From Methylacidiphilales bacterium (GTDB lineage: Bacteria; Verrucomicrobiota; Verrucomicrobiia; Methylacidiphilales; UBA1321), in contig JAJSLI010000143.1 in assembly GCA_021272315.1 (NCBI GenBank), positions 1-37,105 on the forward strand: 37,105 nt of DNA, written 5' to 3'. The notes beneath the pieces are model-generated. The model ran no database searches, was not told the DNA's origin, and was given only the letters and a program-made list of their open reading frames with translations. The position numbers were made by a program, and so were the translations under genes. Shown here piece after piece: positions 1-9,001 of this stretch. Numbering within the stretch: position 1 is the first letter of the stretch; every line of letters begins with the position of its first letter.

Positions 1-1932
1 CTCCTGTACGCTTTTTCGGCGCTCCTTCTCCTCAAGATTCTCCGTTGCTTGGAAGTGCCGGGGGCTTGGCTGGCAACGGCCATTTTTGCCCTGCATCCGG
101 TGCAGGTGGAGTCGGTGGCGTGGGTGTCCGAACTCAAAAACATGCTTTCCGGGGTGTTTTATTTCAGTGCGGCGCTGGCCTACCTGAAATTTGATCGCAC
201 GAGGGAAGCCAAGGCGTATGGCTTTTCTTTGCTTCTCTTCGTGTTGGGGTTGCTGTCGAAAAGCGTCATTGCGACGCTGCCGGCGGCCTTGCTGGTGGTG
301 TTCTGGTGGAAGCGAGGGAAACTGTCTTGGAAAGAGGACGTGTTGCCGCTGGTTCCCTTTTTTCTCGTGGGGATGGCCAGCGGACTATTGACCGCCTGGG
401 TGGAGCGGCGCTTCGTCGGGGCGGAGGGGGCTGAGTTTAATTACACGTTGATCGAACGCACTCTGATTGCCGGGCGGGCGGTCTGGTTTTATCTGGGCAA
501 AGTGTTTTGGCCGGCGGACTTGATCTTTATCTATCCCCACTGGGATGTTAGCGAGACTGTTTGGTGGCAATACCTTTTCCCGGCGGGAGCGGTGATGGTG
601 GCGGTGGTGTTGGCTTGGTTGAGCCGGCGCTGGCGGGGACCGCTGGCCGGGTTTCTCTTCTTTGCCGGGACCTTGTTTCCGGCGCTGGGCTTTTTGAATG
701 TCTATCCGTTCCGCTATTCGTTCGTGGCGGACCACTTCCAGTATTTGGCGTGTTTGGGAATCATCATCCCGTGCGCGGCGGGGATAGCCAGGTTGATGGA
801 TTTCGTCATTCCGAAGAAAGGCTGGCTGCAAGCCGGTCTCTATTCCGGACTCTTGCTGGTTCTCGGGGTGTTGAGTTGGCAGCGGGTCTGGGCTTACGAG
901 AGCGAGGAGACGCTCTGGAATGATACCATCTCCCGGAATCCAACCTGTTTGATGGCGCGCAACAACCTCGGCAATGTTCTCTTACAAAAAGGGCAGGTGG
1001 ACGAGGCCATAGCCCAGTACGAAAAGATTTTGGAAATCAATCCCAACGATTCGGAAGGCCGCAACAACCTTGGCAATGCTCTCTTAAAAAAGGGGCAGGC
1101 GGACGAGGCGATGGTTCAGTATCGAAAAGCCCTGGAAATCAACCCCAAGGATGCCACTGCCGATTACGACCTTGGCAATGCTTTCTTACAAAAGGGGCAT
1201 GTGGATGAGGCGATGATCCAGTACCAAAAAGCCCTGAAAACCAATCCGAACTCCGTCTTGGCCCGCTTCAACCTTGGCAATGCTTTCTTACAAAAGGGGC
1301 AAGTGGATGAGGCGATGACCCAGTACCAAATGGCCTTGGAAATCGATCCCGACTATGCCATGGCCCACTTCAACCTTGGCAGTGCTCTTGCACAAAAGGG
1401 GCAAGTGGATGAGGCGATGGTCCAGTACCAAAAAGCCCTGGAGATCGATCCCAACAATGCCATGGCCCACTTCAACCTTGGCAATGCTCTCTTGCAAAAG
1501 GGTCAGATGGACGAGGCGATTGCCCAGTTCGAAAAGGGCCTGGAAATCAACCCCAAGGATGCCACAGCCCATTACGACCTTGGCAATGCTCTCTTGCAAA
1601 AAGGACAGATGGACGAGGCGATTGCCCAGTTCGAAAAGGCCCTGGAAATCAATCCGAACTATGCCGACGGCCACAATAACCTTGGCGTTGCTCTTTTCCA
1701 GGAAGGGCGGGTGGACGAGGCGATTGCCCAATTTAGAAAGGCCCTGGAAATCAATCCGAATTCCGACCTGGCCCACAACAGTCTGGGCATTGCTTTTTTT
1801 CAAACGAAGCGAATCGATGAGGCCATCGTCCAGTTTCAAGAGGCTTTGCGATTGAATCCCCATGATAGCGAAGCGCAAAGCAATCTGGCCAAGGCACAGG
1901 CAGCCGCAGCGCAAACGGCGACCAAAAAATAA
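1..1932 (+). CDS. TMTC-like multi-membrane protein with C-terminal TPR array (5' end outside window)
   Basis: The reading frame is open from base 1, so the true start lies upstream; the TTG at 49 is not a convincing start. The first ~300 codons are strongly hydrophobic with several membrane segments and carry HPVQVESVAW at 94-123, followed by a K-N-x-L-S stretch. That signature is typical of TMTC/PMT-like (GT-C fold) membrane proteins of bacteria that end in TPRs. From 937 the protein switches to nine consecutive 34-residue TPRs (NLGNxLxxKGxxDEAxxQYxKALEI type) plus a degenerate tenth, and ends in an Ala/Lys-rich tail. Related bacterial proteins are often annotated as TPR or putative O-glycosyltransferase proteins, but the substrate is unknown; activity is an inference. 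The TPRs should lie on one face of the membrane and bind partners. The next gene is 337 bp away and probably not co-transcribed. Confidence 0.8.
   Translation, partial: LLYAFSALLLLKILRCLEVPGAWLATAIFALHPVQVESVAWVSELKNMLSGVFYFSAALAYLKFDRTREAKAYGFSLLLFVLGLLSKSVIATLPAALLVVFWWKRGKLSWKEDVLPLVPFFLVGMASGLLTAWVERRFVGAEGAEFNYTLIERTLIAGRAVWFYLGKVFWPADLIFIYPHWDVSETVWWQYLFPAGAVMVAVVLAWLSRRWRGPLAGFLFFAGTLFPALGFLNVYPFRYSFVADHFQYLACLGIIIPCAAGIARLMDFVIPKKGWLQAGLYSGLLLVLGVLSWQRVWAYESEETLWNDTISRNPTCLMARNNLGNVLLQKGQVDEAIAQYEKILEINPNDSEGRNNLGNALLKKGQADEAMVQYRKALEINPKDATADYDLGNAFLQKGHVDEAMIQYQKALKTNPNSVLARFNLGNAFLQKGQVDEAMTQYQMALEIDPDYAMAHFNLGSALAQKGQVDEAMVQYQKALEIDPNNAMAHFNLGNALLQKGQMDEAIAQFEKGLEINPKDATAHYDLGNALLQKGQMDEAIAQFEKALEINPNYADGHNNLGVALFQEGRVDEAIAQFRKALEINPNSDLAHNSLGIAFFQTKRIDEAIVQFQEALRLNPHDSEAQSNLAKAQAAAAQTATKK
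937..1854 (+). repeat. Nine tandem 102-bp TPR-coding repeats
   Basis: Nine in-frame 102-bp units encode 34-residue TPRs. Neighbouring units share long identical DNA stretches, for example the segment around CTTGGCAATGCT and the one around GTGGATGAGGCGATG, so they are similar at the nucleotide as well as the protein level. This indicates recent expansion by unequal exchange or slippage. Units 6 and 7 (around 1447-1650) are among the closest pairs. Repeat copy number may vary between strains, and short-read assembly could collapse this stretch. Confidence 0.9.
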
Positions 1933-2269
1933 ATGTGAACAAAATCACCGGCATTCCGGACGCATTCTTAGTTTAACTGGGAAAGTAAATTATGGTTTGT
2001 TCAGGGTTGGTAACTACATTATGATTACAATACTGTCGGTTTATGGATCAAGACCCGCCGCCTAAAATGCGCTTTTTCGCTCAGCCAGCTTTTTGTTGTA
2101 ATCGCAATCTTTTATCCGGACTGCGAACATGGCGTCACCCATCAACTTCATTTCCATGATCGGCAATATTATCAAGTCCGCCCCGGGTGCGGATCCAAAA
2201 TCCGAACCTGCCGCCCGCCTACCAGGCTGGTTCCTTGATCATCTTGGTTAGGCTGAAACGAACTGACGC
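1933..2269. other. 337-bp intergenic region upstream of the pseudopilin cassette
   Basis: This stretch separates the TPR gene from the pseudopilin operon. It is more AT-rich than its flanks from about 1930 to 2120 and probably holds the operon promoter, but I cannot fix a confident -35/-10 pair. The only coding candidate inside it is the 40-codon frame at 2129-2251, listed separately. No tRNA-like or rRNA-like sequence and no clear terminator with a T-tract was seen. Confidence 0.5.
2129..2251 (+). CDS. Possible 40-aa small protein upstream of the cassette
   Basis: An ATG-started frame of 40 codons ends with TAG, 18 bp before the start of cassette protein C. The N-terminal part (MASPINFISMIGNIIKSAPG) looks amphipathic; the rest is Pro/Ala-rich and ends PGWFLDHLG. 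A GGA lies about 9 nt upstream of the ATG, a weak ribosome site. It could be a leader peptide for the cassette, a real small protein, or chance. Nothing recognisable as a family is present, so confidence is low. Confidence 0.2.
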   Translation: MASPINFISMIGNIIKSAPGADPKSEPAARLPGWFLDHLG

Positions 2270-3208
2270 TTGAGCCCCCCGATACAAATTTCCCGTCAAT
2301 CCGGCTCGTGGGAGAGGGCCGGTTTCAACCGGGCGAACGCGAAGGCGCACCGCGCCGCGTCCTTCACCTTGGTCGAGATGATGGCGGCGATCGCGGTGCT
2401 GAGCATCCTGGTGCTGATGTTCGCGTCGATGATGAGCAGCACCTCGGCCACGGTCTTCAGCGGCAACAAACATCTCACCGCCGACGACCAGGCCCGGCTG
2501 GTGTTGGACCGGATCCAGATGGACCTGGCCCGGATGCCCAAGCGAAGCGACCTCTACTTCCAGTTTCTTAAGCAAACGGGCAATGATGAGCTCACGTTCT
2601 ACAGCGAGACGCCCGGTTTTTTCGCGGGAGGCACGGCGGCGGCCAGTGAGAGCAATCTTTCGCTGGTGAGTTATCAATACACCAACACCTATGAGTTGGA
2701 ACGGCTCGGCCAGGGATGCGAGTGGACCGACTCGAACGTGGCCTTTTCCCCCACCCCGACGACGGCGCCCACCCTCAACTCGTCCGACTTTCACCTTCTG
2801 AGCAGTTCGGTCTTCCGTTTGGAGATCGGTTTTCTCATACGCCAGGATGCCACTCACCTTCAGATAACCGCCACGGCGCCGACGCCGGGCAGCCAGGCCT
2901 TCCAAAATTTTGTCGCGGTCGTGGTGGCGATCGCCGTGCTCGACCCCCAAAGCGAGGCGATGGTGAATACCAACTCGTATTCGACGCTGATCGCGGCGCT
3001 GCCCGACTTTCCCAGCCCGACCATACCAAGCCCCCAGACGATCAGCCTGGCATCGACCAACGCACCCAACTCCGGCATCACCGATCCGATCATGTCCAAC
3101 TGGAATTACATCGTGAACCAGCCCACCACATTCGCCCAAAGCGCCGGCATTCCCGTGGTGGCGGCCCAGCAGGTGCGACTTTACGAGCGCATCATTTACC
3201 TGCAATGA
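2270..3208 (+). CDS. Verru_Chthon cassette protein C-like pseudopilin (GspJ/PulG-like)
   Basis: A 312-residue protein with a prepilin-type N-terminus: a ~26-residue basic leader, then SFTLVEMMAAIAVLSIL as the methylation/hydrophobic helix, then a globular part rich in Ser/Thr/Asn. Such proteins are cut by a prepilin peptidase and inserted in the inner membrane as minor pseudopilins. Length and genome context match Verru_Chthon cassette protein C. The only plausible start is TTG at 2270, since an in-frame TGA lies at 2264-2266; the ribosome site is weak. The residue at the expected cleavage site is Ser instead of the usual Gly (Arg-Ala-Ala-Ser before Phe-Thr-Leu-Val-Glu), which is unusual. Its stop overlaps the ATG of the next gene (ATGA at 3205-3208), indicating translational coupling to protein A. 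Confidence 0.8.
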   Translation: MSPPIQISRQSGSWERAGFNRANAKAHRAASFTLVEMMAAIAVLSILVLMFASMMSSTSATVFSGNKHLTADDQARLVLDRIQMDLARMPKRSDLYFQFLKQTGNDELTFYSETPGFFAGGTAAASESNLSLVSYQYTNTYELERLGQGCEWTDSNVAFSPTPTTAPTLNSSDFHLLSSSVFRLEIGFLIRQDATHLQITATAPTPGSQAFQNFVAVVVAIAVLDPQSEAMVNTNSYSTLIAALPDFPSPTIPSPQTISLASTNAPNSGITDPIMSNWNYIVNQPTTFAQSAGIPVVAAQQVRLYERIIYLQ

Positions 3209-6200
3209 ATTCCCCGAAAGCCCCCATGCGTTGCCCCCACCTGCACCGGTCCCGTCGCAGCAATTCCAGCGCGGCGTTGGTGATCGCGCTGGCTTTCATC
3301 GTCATCATCACCGGGCTGGTGACGTTCTTTCTGACCTACTCGTTGCTGGAGATGCAGGTTTCCAAGGCGAGCGCGGGCCAGACGGAGGCGGCCCTTTTCG
3401 CGCGAGGCGCGGTCGACTCGGTGATCAGCGAATTCAAGCAGGAGATCACGGCGGGCTCGTGGACTAATTTTTATCCGTCGGGCAGCGACCAGCGGGATCC
3501 CAACTGCTTTTTCATGCCTTTAACCAATCTCACCATGGTGCCCTACCAGATGACAAATTCGCTGGGAGAAACGGTCGCGCCCAACGTGCTGAAATGGAGC
3601 GCCTATAATTATCCCTTCTATATCCCGCCCAAAGGCTCCAACACCAAGGTCTACAACACCACACTCTGGCCTGCGCCCAGTTGGGCGTCCAGTTACTGCA
3701 CCACCAACGTGGACAACTCGGGCCGCACGATTTCCCTGAACCGTTGGAACGAGCCGCTGCTCATGCCGACGGCCAATCCCGGAGTAACCAACCTCACGCC
3801 GACCAATTCGTTCAACCCTCCGGACTGGATCTACATGACGCGCGCCGCCGGCCCCGTCACCAACGGTTGGAGTTCCACGCTGATCGCCAACACGACCTCG
3901 GGCGCCTTCAACACCAATCGCGTGGTGGGCCGCTTCGCCTATGTCGTCTATGACGAGGGCGGCCTGCTTGATGTCAATGCCGCGGGTTATGATCCCGCCA
4001 ATGTTACCACCAACATGGTGCGGAACAAGATTTCGGAGGCCTGCGCGGACCTGACTCAAATCGGCCTGAACACGAGCGACATCACCGCCCTGGTTACCTG
4101 GCGCAACCCGATCAACGACGCCAGCGGCACTGCCTACACGAACTATATCTACACCCCCAATACCAACGCCTTCCTGACCCCGGCGGCGGGGGAGCGCATG
4201 TTCACCAGCCGCCAGCAATTGATCGACTTTCTGACCCAGAACGTCGCCCAAAGCTCGACCGACGTCGAGCGGATGCAGGCCGCCCTGCCCTATCTGACCA
4301 CATTTTCCCGCGAACTGAACGCGCCGAGTTGGTACCCGCCGCCACTAACACCCGGCGCTCTCATCGGCCAATATGCCTATTACAAGAATTCCACCAACGC
4401 CGCCAACATTGACACCAGCGCCGTGGCCACCAACATCTTCGCTCCCTTGGCGCGGGAGTTGAGTGCCACTTACACCGACGGCGCGAACAACCTCACGATC
4501 CAAACCAACCAGCCCGTCGCCTTCGCCCGCTTCCCGCTTTCACGGCTGGCTTGGCTGGGGACGAACGGCCCTGTTTTGGGAACGAACGGCCTCAGTTCCA
4601 CGCCGACCACCGCCGCCACCCAGGTCCAACAGAGTTTCGGGCTGGTATGGGACTCCTCCAATAACTCGACCAACTGCGCCTGGATCTACGCCGGCCCTTC
4701 CGGAAGCACGGCAACGAACGCGATCCAGACCCTGGGCACGATCACCAGCCGCGAGCCGAACTTCTTCGAGCTGCTCAAGGCGGGCATCCTCATCGGGGCG
4801 GTGAACGCCACACCGGCGGAACAGACCGGTTCTATCCCCGCTCCAGGAGCCATCGACCCCCGTTACTCCAACACCGACCAGCAAATCATGCAGATCGGCT
4901 TGTCTGCGATCGACCAGGCCTCTTCCGCCGCCCTGCCGACCCGGATCGAATTCGGTTCCAATACCACGGGCGACTGGAACGGTCCCCTCTACGGGAGCAA
5001 GCCCCTGCCCTATATTTATAAAATGGTCTTTTCGCCCTATCGGCCTACCGCCATGCCGCCGGATGGCACGTACACCCAAGAGTATTTCACCGCGTGGGAG
5101 GAGCCGGTGTTTTGGAATCCCTACCAGACCCTGACCACCAACACGAACCCCCTGCAAATCCGAATTCGAGCGGACGGCACCAATAACGGCGCCTACGGAA
5201 ATATGGGATCAGACACGGATGCTGCAGACGCCAGCCCGGGTGGTACGAATAACCTCTATGTATCTTCCCTGCCCGAGGTTCCGTGCGGACCGTCCGGACC
5301 CAGCACCCAAGCCGGGGGGGCGAATGGCGCCACCATCGAACTCGATGGCACCAGCGCGGCTGCTTTCAACAGCACCGTCGCAAATCCCGTTACTCTCTAT
5401 TCGCTTTCCACGAACGGATTTACCCCAAAATTTAACGACCTCCGCGCTGACAACCCCGCCATATGGCCCACGCAAGCGAATGCAGACATTTATACGGAAG
5501 GAGGCTGCACCTATATGGGATTCTGGTTGGGGGCGGCTTTAGCTCCAGACCAACCCGACCCCAATTATGCAACGAAAGGCGACGTGGTGGGAGGGACCTA
5601 CGAACCTTATCAACAGGCGGAATTCTATTCCGGACCCAGCGGCCATAGGAGCACCCAACAATTTGTCCTCGAGGTGAACTATGGCACTACGGCGTCACCC
5701 AACTGGCAGGAAGTCCAAAGGATGCGGTTTGACACCACCACATCGCATTCCAATGATGTCGAGGAGGAGGATAATTTCACGGTTCTGCAACGGAGGCTCG
5801 ACTTTCAGACGTTCAACGATCCGCGAACGGGACGCTTCAGCTTCGACCTCATGCAACTCCAGGATTACCTCGCGTCCGCCGCGTCCTACGTTCCGGTGAC
5901 GCAGACCGACATCAACGCGGTGACCTGGACCACCTTCCCGGCATTGACGAATAATTATTTTACCGGGCTCATCAAATACGTTCCGGTAACAGGTACCATC
6001 ATCATGAATCCCAGTTGGGCTGCCGGCGCTGCCGCCCCTGGCATCGATAGCTTTCGCTATGCGGACAATACCGGGGCAGGCGGCGGGGCGCCCAGCACCA
6101 CACCCAATTATGATGATTCGGACGGCCTGCAGCGCCAGGCCGACGGCTGGTGGAACAACGCCAGCGCCAACACGCTGCCCATGAGGCAAGACACGCCGTC

Positions 6201-6879
6201 AACGTACCCTGCGGGAAGTTATCCTTACCTTCCCGTCTTCCTTGGCCGGCCGTTCCAGTCGGTGGGCGAACTCGGTTACGTCTACCGCGACATGCCGTGG
6301 CGCTCGCTCAACTTCAGCAGCGTCACCAACACCGACGCGGGGGTGCTCGATTACTTCTGCATCAACGACGGCTATGCCGGCATAACCAACGCGCCCCTGG
6401 TCGGCGGAGTGATCGACCTCAACACCCAAAATCAACCGGTCCTCCAGGCGATGCTCAACGGCGCCGCCCGCGCGCAGCTCTTCACCAACTACGACGTCAA
6501 CGCGAGCGACGCCGCGACCATCGCCCAGACCATCACCAACATCACCTACGCCGAGCCGCTGCTGAACAAAGCGGAACTCGCGACGCGCGTGGCGCCGAAC
6601 GATCCGACGGTCATGACCACCGCAACCTCGGAACCCGGGATCGACACCAACATCAAGGAGCGGCGGGAGGTAATCGTGCGGGCCCTGGCCAGCGCGGGCC
6701 AGGTCCGCACCTGGAACCTGCTCATCGACGTTATCGCCCAGACGGGCCAATTTCCTCCCGGATCGACCGGGTTCAACAATTTCAACGTCACAGCCGAGCA
6801 ACGCTATTGGGCCCACGTGGCCATCGACCGCTACACCGGCCAGGTCATCAGTCTGCAGCTTGAACCCGTGAGCGAATAA
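3205..6879 (+). CDS. Verru_Chthon cassette protein A-like giant PilX-like protein
   Basis: A 1224-residue protein. The frame is open further upstream, but the ATG at 3205 overlaps the stop of protein C and is the natural start; ATG 3226 is an alternative. After a basic N-terminus it has one membrane helix (AALVIALAFIVIITGLVTFF) without a GFTLVE motif, as in PilX/GspK-like proteins. The large remainder is rich in Asn, Thr, Ser and Pro, low in Lys and Cys, and looks extracytoplasmic. Size, composition and company of three pseudopilin-like genes match Verru_Chthon cassette protein A. Its role is not established; by analogy with GspK it might cap a pseudopilus or form a surface assembly, which is inference. 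It is followed after 7 bp by an exported protein gene, so the operon continues. Confidence 0.8.
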   Translation: MNSPKAPMRCPHLHRSRRSNSSAALVIALAFIVIITGLVTFFLTYSLLEMQVSKASAGQTEAALFARGAVDSVISEFKQEITAGSWTNFYPSGSDQRDPNCFFMPLTNLTMVPYQMTNSLGETVAPNVLKWSAYNYPFYIPPKGSNTKVYNTTLWPAPSWASSYCTTNVDNSGRTISLNRWNEPLLMPTANPGVTNLTPTNSFNPPDWIYMTRAAGPVTNGWSSTLIANTTSGAFNTNRVVGRFAYVVYDEGGLLDVNAAGYDPANVTTNMVRNKISEACADLTQIGLNTSDITALVTWRNPINDASGTAYTNYIYTPNTNAFLTPAAGERMFTSRQQLIDFLTQNVAQSSTDVERMQAALPYLTTFSRELNAPSWYPPPLTPGALIGQYAYYKNSTNAANIDTSAVATNIFAPLARELSATYTDGANNLTIQTNQPVAFARFPLSRLAWLGTNGPVLGTNGLSSTPTTAATQVQQSFGLVWDSSNNSTNCAWIYAGPSGSTATNAIQTLGTITSREPNFFELLKAGILIGAVNATPAEQTGSIPAPGAIDPRYSNTDQQIMQIGLSAIDQASSAALPTRIEFGSNTTGDWNGPLYGSKPLPYIYKMVFSPYRPTAMPPDGTYTQEYFTAWEEPVFWNPYQTLTTNTNPLQIRIRADGTNNGAYGNMGSDTDAADASPGGTNNLYVSSLPEVPCGPSGPSTQAGGANGATIELDGTSAAAFNSTVANPVTLYSLSTNGFTPKFNDLRADNPAIWPTQANADIYTEGGCTYMGFWLGAALAPDQPDPNYATKGDVVGGTYEPYQQAEFYSGPSGHRSTQQFVLEVNYGTTASPNWQEVQRMRFDTTTSHSNDVEEEDNFTVLQRRLDFQTFNDPRTGRFSFDLMQLQDYLASAASYVPVTQTDINAVTWTTFPALTNNYFTGLIKYVPVTGTIIMNPSWAAGAAAPGIDSFRYADNTGAGGGAPSTTPNYDDSDGLQRQADGWWNNASANTLPMRQDTPSTYPAGSYPYLPVFLGRPFQSVGELGYVYRDMPWRSLNFSSVTNTDAGVLDYFCINDGYAGITNAPLVGGVIDLNTQNQPVLQAMLNGAARAQLFTNYDVNASDAATIAQTITNITYAEPLLNKAELATRVAPNDPTVMTTATSEPGIDTNIKERREVIVRALASAGQVRTWNLLIDVIAQTGQFPPGSTGFNNFNVTAEQRYWAHVAIDRYTGQVISLQLEPVSE

Positions 6880-6886
6880 AAATCCC

Positions 6887-7630
6887 ATGCGCTTTCTTAC
6901 CGTCCTCCTCAGCCTCTCGGCGATTCTTCCCCTGCTTTCCCCCGAGGCCAAGGCCCAGGCTGCCGGCTTTCCACCCCCGCCTCCTTCCAATTTTGATCCC
7001 ACCGCCCTGGCGCCTAAAAACCTCCCCGACAAGCTGAACATTCCCGCCAATACCCGCATTGTTGTCGCGGCATGGACAAAAGGGGTAAATCCATCTCTGC
7101 CCCCCGACACTAAAAATATGAGTTTGCTGTGGAATCCCCACCTGCTGAGCGCCGTCATCGAAAGCGACCAGCAGAACGCTCACGCCGTCTTTCAATGGGA
7201 GGGAGGACGCTCGAGTGAGGCCTTCCTCATCCATGGCCAATGCTTTCGGTTAATTTGCCTGGCCTATCCGCAAACTGTCGCGATAACCAGTTCAGGTCTG
7301 GACTTCTGGGTCAGCCGCCAAAACCCTGGCGAGGGAGCAGGCGGGAATTTTCCAGGTGTCTCCTGGTATTCCCCTTCAGCCTTTGCGGGGACGGCTTCGC
7401 TGAACGGGAGCAATGTACTCGTGTTCGCACCGGGCCCAAAAAAGCCGGGAGTGACTGCTTATCCAGAAGGGGCCTCTGTCTGCATCGACGCCACGACGCT
7501 TTTGCCGGTGTGGCTCACGGATGGTAGGTCCATCTTCAGTTTCACCTATAGCCCGGCGCCCAACGCACAAATCAATCCGCAAGGGTATTACCTCCAGGTC
7601 ATCCAGAAGCGATTCGGCCATTGGCCTTGA
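6887..7630 (+). CDS. Exported protein of unknown function inside the pseudopilin cassette
   Basis: A 247-residue protein that I do not recognise. It has a clear signal peptide (Met-Arg, then a hydrophobic stretch to about residue 20, with AKAQA as the likely signal peptidase I site), followed by a Pro-rich linker (FPPPPPSNFDP) and a domain that looks beta-rich, with many Gly/Ser/Trp. Cysteines near residues 119 and 124 (GQCFRLICLAY) and one further on (SVCIDATT) could form a disulfide. There is no membrane helix after the signal, so it should be periplasmic or secreted. It starts 7 bp after protein A and ends 40 bp before protein D, placing it inside the cassette. It may be a chaperone, cargo or assembly factor for the pseudopilins; that is inference from position only. 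Confidence 0.75.
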   Translation: MRFLTVLLSLSAILPLLSPEAKAQAAGFPPPPPSNFDPTALAPKNLPDKLNIPANTRIVVAAWTKGVNPSLPPDTKNMSLLWNPHLLSAVIESDQQNAHAVFQWEGGRSSEAFLIHGQCFRLICLAYPQTVAITSSGLDFWVSRQNPGEGAGGNFPGVSWYSPSAFAGTASLNGSNVLVFAPGPKKPGVTAYPEGASVCIDATTLLPVWLTDGRSIFSFTYSPAPNAQINPQGYYLQVIQKRFGHWP

Positions 7631-7670
7631 TTGGACCGCCGTGTGTGAAGACTTTATCGAGGAACCTGTC

Positions 7671-8366
7671 TTGAAGCGCCATCGCCAACCAAATTCTGTC
7701 CGCCCCGGCGGCTTTACCCTGGTCGAACTGCTGGTGGTGATCGCCATGATCGCCATCCTGTTCACGCTGGCGGTCCCGGCGTTCAACGCGATAAGCAGGT
7801 CCAACCAGCTCAACACGGCAACGACGGCGATCTCGACGCTGCTGGCCCAGGCCCGCGCTTACGCGATGGCCAACAACACGTACGTCTTTATCTGCTTCGA
7901 GGAAACGAACTTTTCCACGCCCTCGAACCAAACGCAAAGCACCGGGACGGGGCGCGTGGCCGTCCAGGTCTTTTCCTCGCTCGACTCGACGATGAACCTG
8001 GCCTCAACCAATCTGTCGGCGGTCGGCATGTTGAAGATTTTCAACAACCTGGACCTGCCCCAATCGCTCACGGCCACGACCGGCACCCTGTCCGGCAGGC
8101 CCACGGCCGACTACATCGTGGGGAGCACCGGTTTTCCCACCGCCTCAACCACAATAACCTCGGGTAATTTTACTTTCAGCAAGATCATGGCCTTTGATCC
8201 CCAGGGAGTTGTTCATATTCCCTCCAGCACGCCGCAATCGGGCCTGCAATACCTGGAGATCGACATGCAGGAGAGCAATGGCAACACCGCGCCCACCGCC
8301 GCCACCAACGTGAGCGCGATCCAGGTCGACGGCCTGACGGGGGCCGTGACCATCTACCGCTCATGA
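7671..8366 (+). CDS. Verru_Chthon cassette protein D-like pseudopilin (GspH-like)
   Basis: A 231-residue type IV prepilin-like protein. The frame is open upstream to 7521, but TTG 7671 is the best start: GAGGAA at 7659-7664 gives a well-spaced ribosome site, and the leader then has normal length and charge (KRHRQPNSVRPGG). GTG 7641 is an alternative. The motif GGFTLVELLVVIAMIAILFTLAVPAF is a canonical prepilin peptidase site with Gly at -1 and Glu at +5. The C-terminal ~190 residues look like a GspH/FimT-type globular domain. Family membership follows from the motif plus cassette context. Its last codons overlap the start of protein B by ATGA (8363-8366). Confidence 0.82.
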   Translation: MKRHRQPNSVRPGGFTLVELLVVIAMIAILFTLAVPAFNAISRSNQLNTATTAISTLLAQARAYAMANNTYVFICFEETNFSTPSNQTQSTGTGRVAVQVFSSLDSTMNLASTNLSAVGMLKIFNNLDLPQSLTATTGTLSGRPTADYIVGSTGFPTASTTITSGNFTFSKIMAFDPQGVVHIPSSTPQSGLQYLEIDMQESNGNTAPTAATNVSAIQVDGLTGAVTIYRS

Positions 8367-8935
8367 AATCTTCCATCCCGGGCGGGCGCGCAGGATTTAC
8401 GCTGGTGGAAGTGGTGCTCGCCCTGGGGGTGACCACTTTCTGCCTTTTAACGATGGTCGGGCTGTTGGCGGTGGGCATCAGCACCAACAAGTCGACCATC
8501 CAGCAGTCCATTGCCGCGAACATCGCCGGGGCGGCGATGGCCGACTTGCGCGCCACGCCGCTGGCCAACGAGAGCTACTCGACGGCAGAAATCCTTTATT
8601 CGCCCCGCTTCGGTTTCGAACTGCCCGCTTCCACCTCCGGATCGGGGATAGAAGCGTCGGGGGCGCAAACGATTTATGTGGACGTGAACGGGATGCCCTT
8701 GACAGGGGTCAACTCAAATCTATCCACCACCTCGAGCGCCGGGACCTTCCGCGTCACCGTCGTGGGCCCGGCCCGGCCCTCGGTACCCTCGGGAGCGGCG
8801 GCCCAGACTCAGCGCCTGGCCAGTCCCGTCTACATTCTCGTGACCTGGCCGGGCCAGGCCGACCCGACTGCGACGACGTGGCCGACCCATTACACGGGCT
8901 CCCTGCAGGTGGTCACTTATTTGGACCAGAACTAG
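8363..8935 (+). CDS. Verru_Chthon cassette protein B-like pseudopilin (PilV/GspI-like)
   Basis: A 190-residue prepilin-like protein with a short leader and a canonical cleavage motif (RAGFTLVEVVLALGVTTF), followed by a ~150-residue globular domain. It fits the PilV/GspI-like minor pseudopilins and the size of Verru_Chthon cassette protein B. It overlaps protein D by 4 bp and is the last cassette gene; the next start is 66 bp away. No prepilin peptidase, assembly ATPase, inner-membrane platform or secretin gene is present here, so the cassette must borrow these from elsewhere in the genome. Confidence 0.8.
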   Translation: MKSSIPGGRAGFTLVEVVLALGVTTFCLLTMVGLLAVGISTNKSTIQQSIAANIAGAAMADLRATPLANESYSTAEILYSPRFGFELPASTSGSGIEASGAQTIYVDVNGMPLTGVNSNLSTTSSAGTFRVTVVGPARPSVPSGAAAQTQRLASPVYILVTWPGQADPTATTWPTHYTGSLQVVTYLDQN

Positions 8936-9001
8936 CAGACCATCTGCCCCGAAATCCATGATCTCTCCGCAAAACAACGCCGGCATCGTCAAAGGGGAAA
9001 C

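Noticed and set aside
937..1854. Direct repeats considered as a CRISPR array
   Set aside because: The repeats are in-frame 102-bp TPR codons with no unique spacers.
2716..3204. Upstream extension of the cassette protein A frame
   Set aside because: It overlaps protein C in another frame and is Arg/Pro/His-rich; the ATG at 3205 overlapping the stop of C gives the natural N-terminus with a membrane helix.
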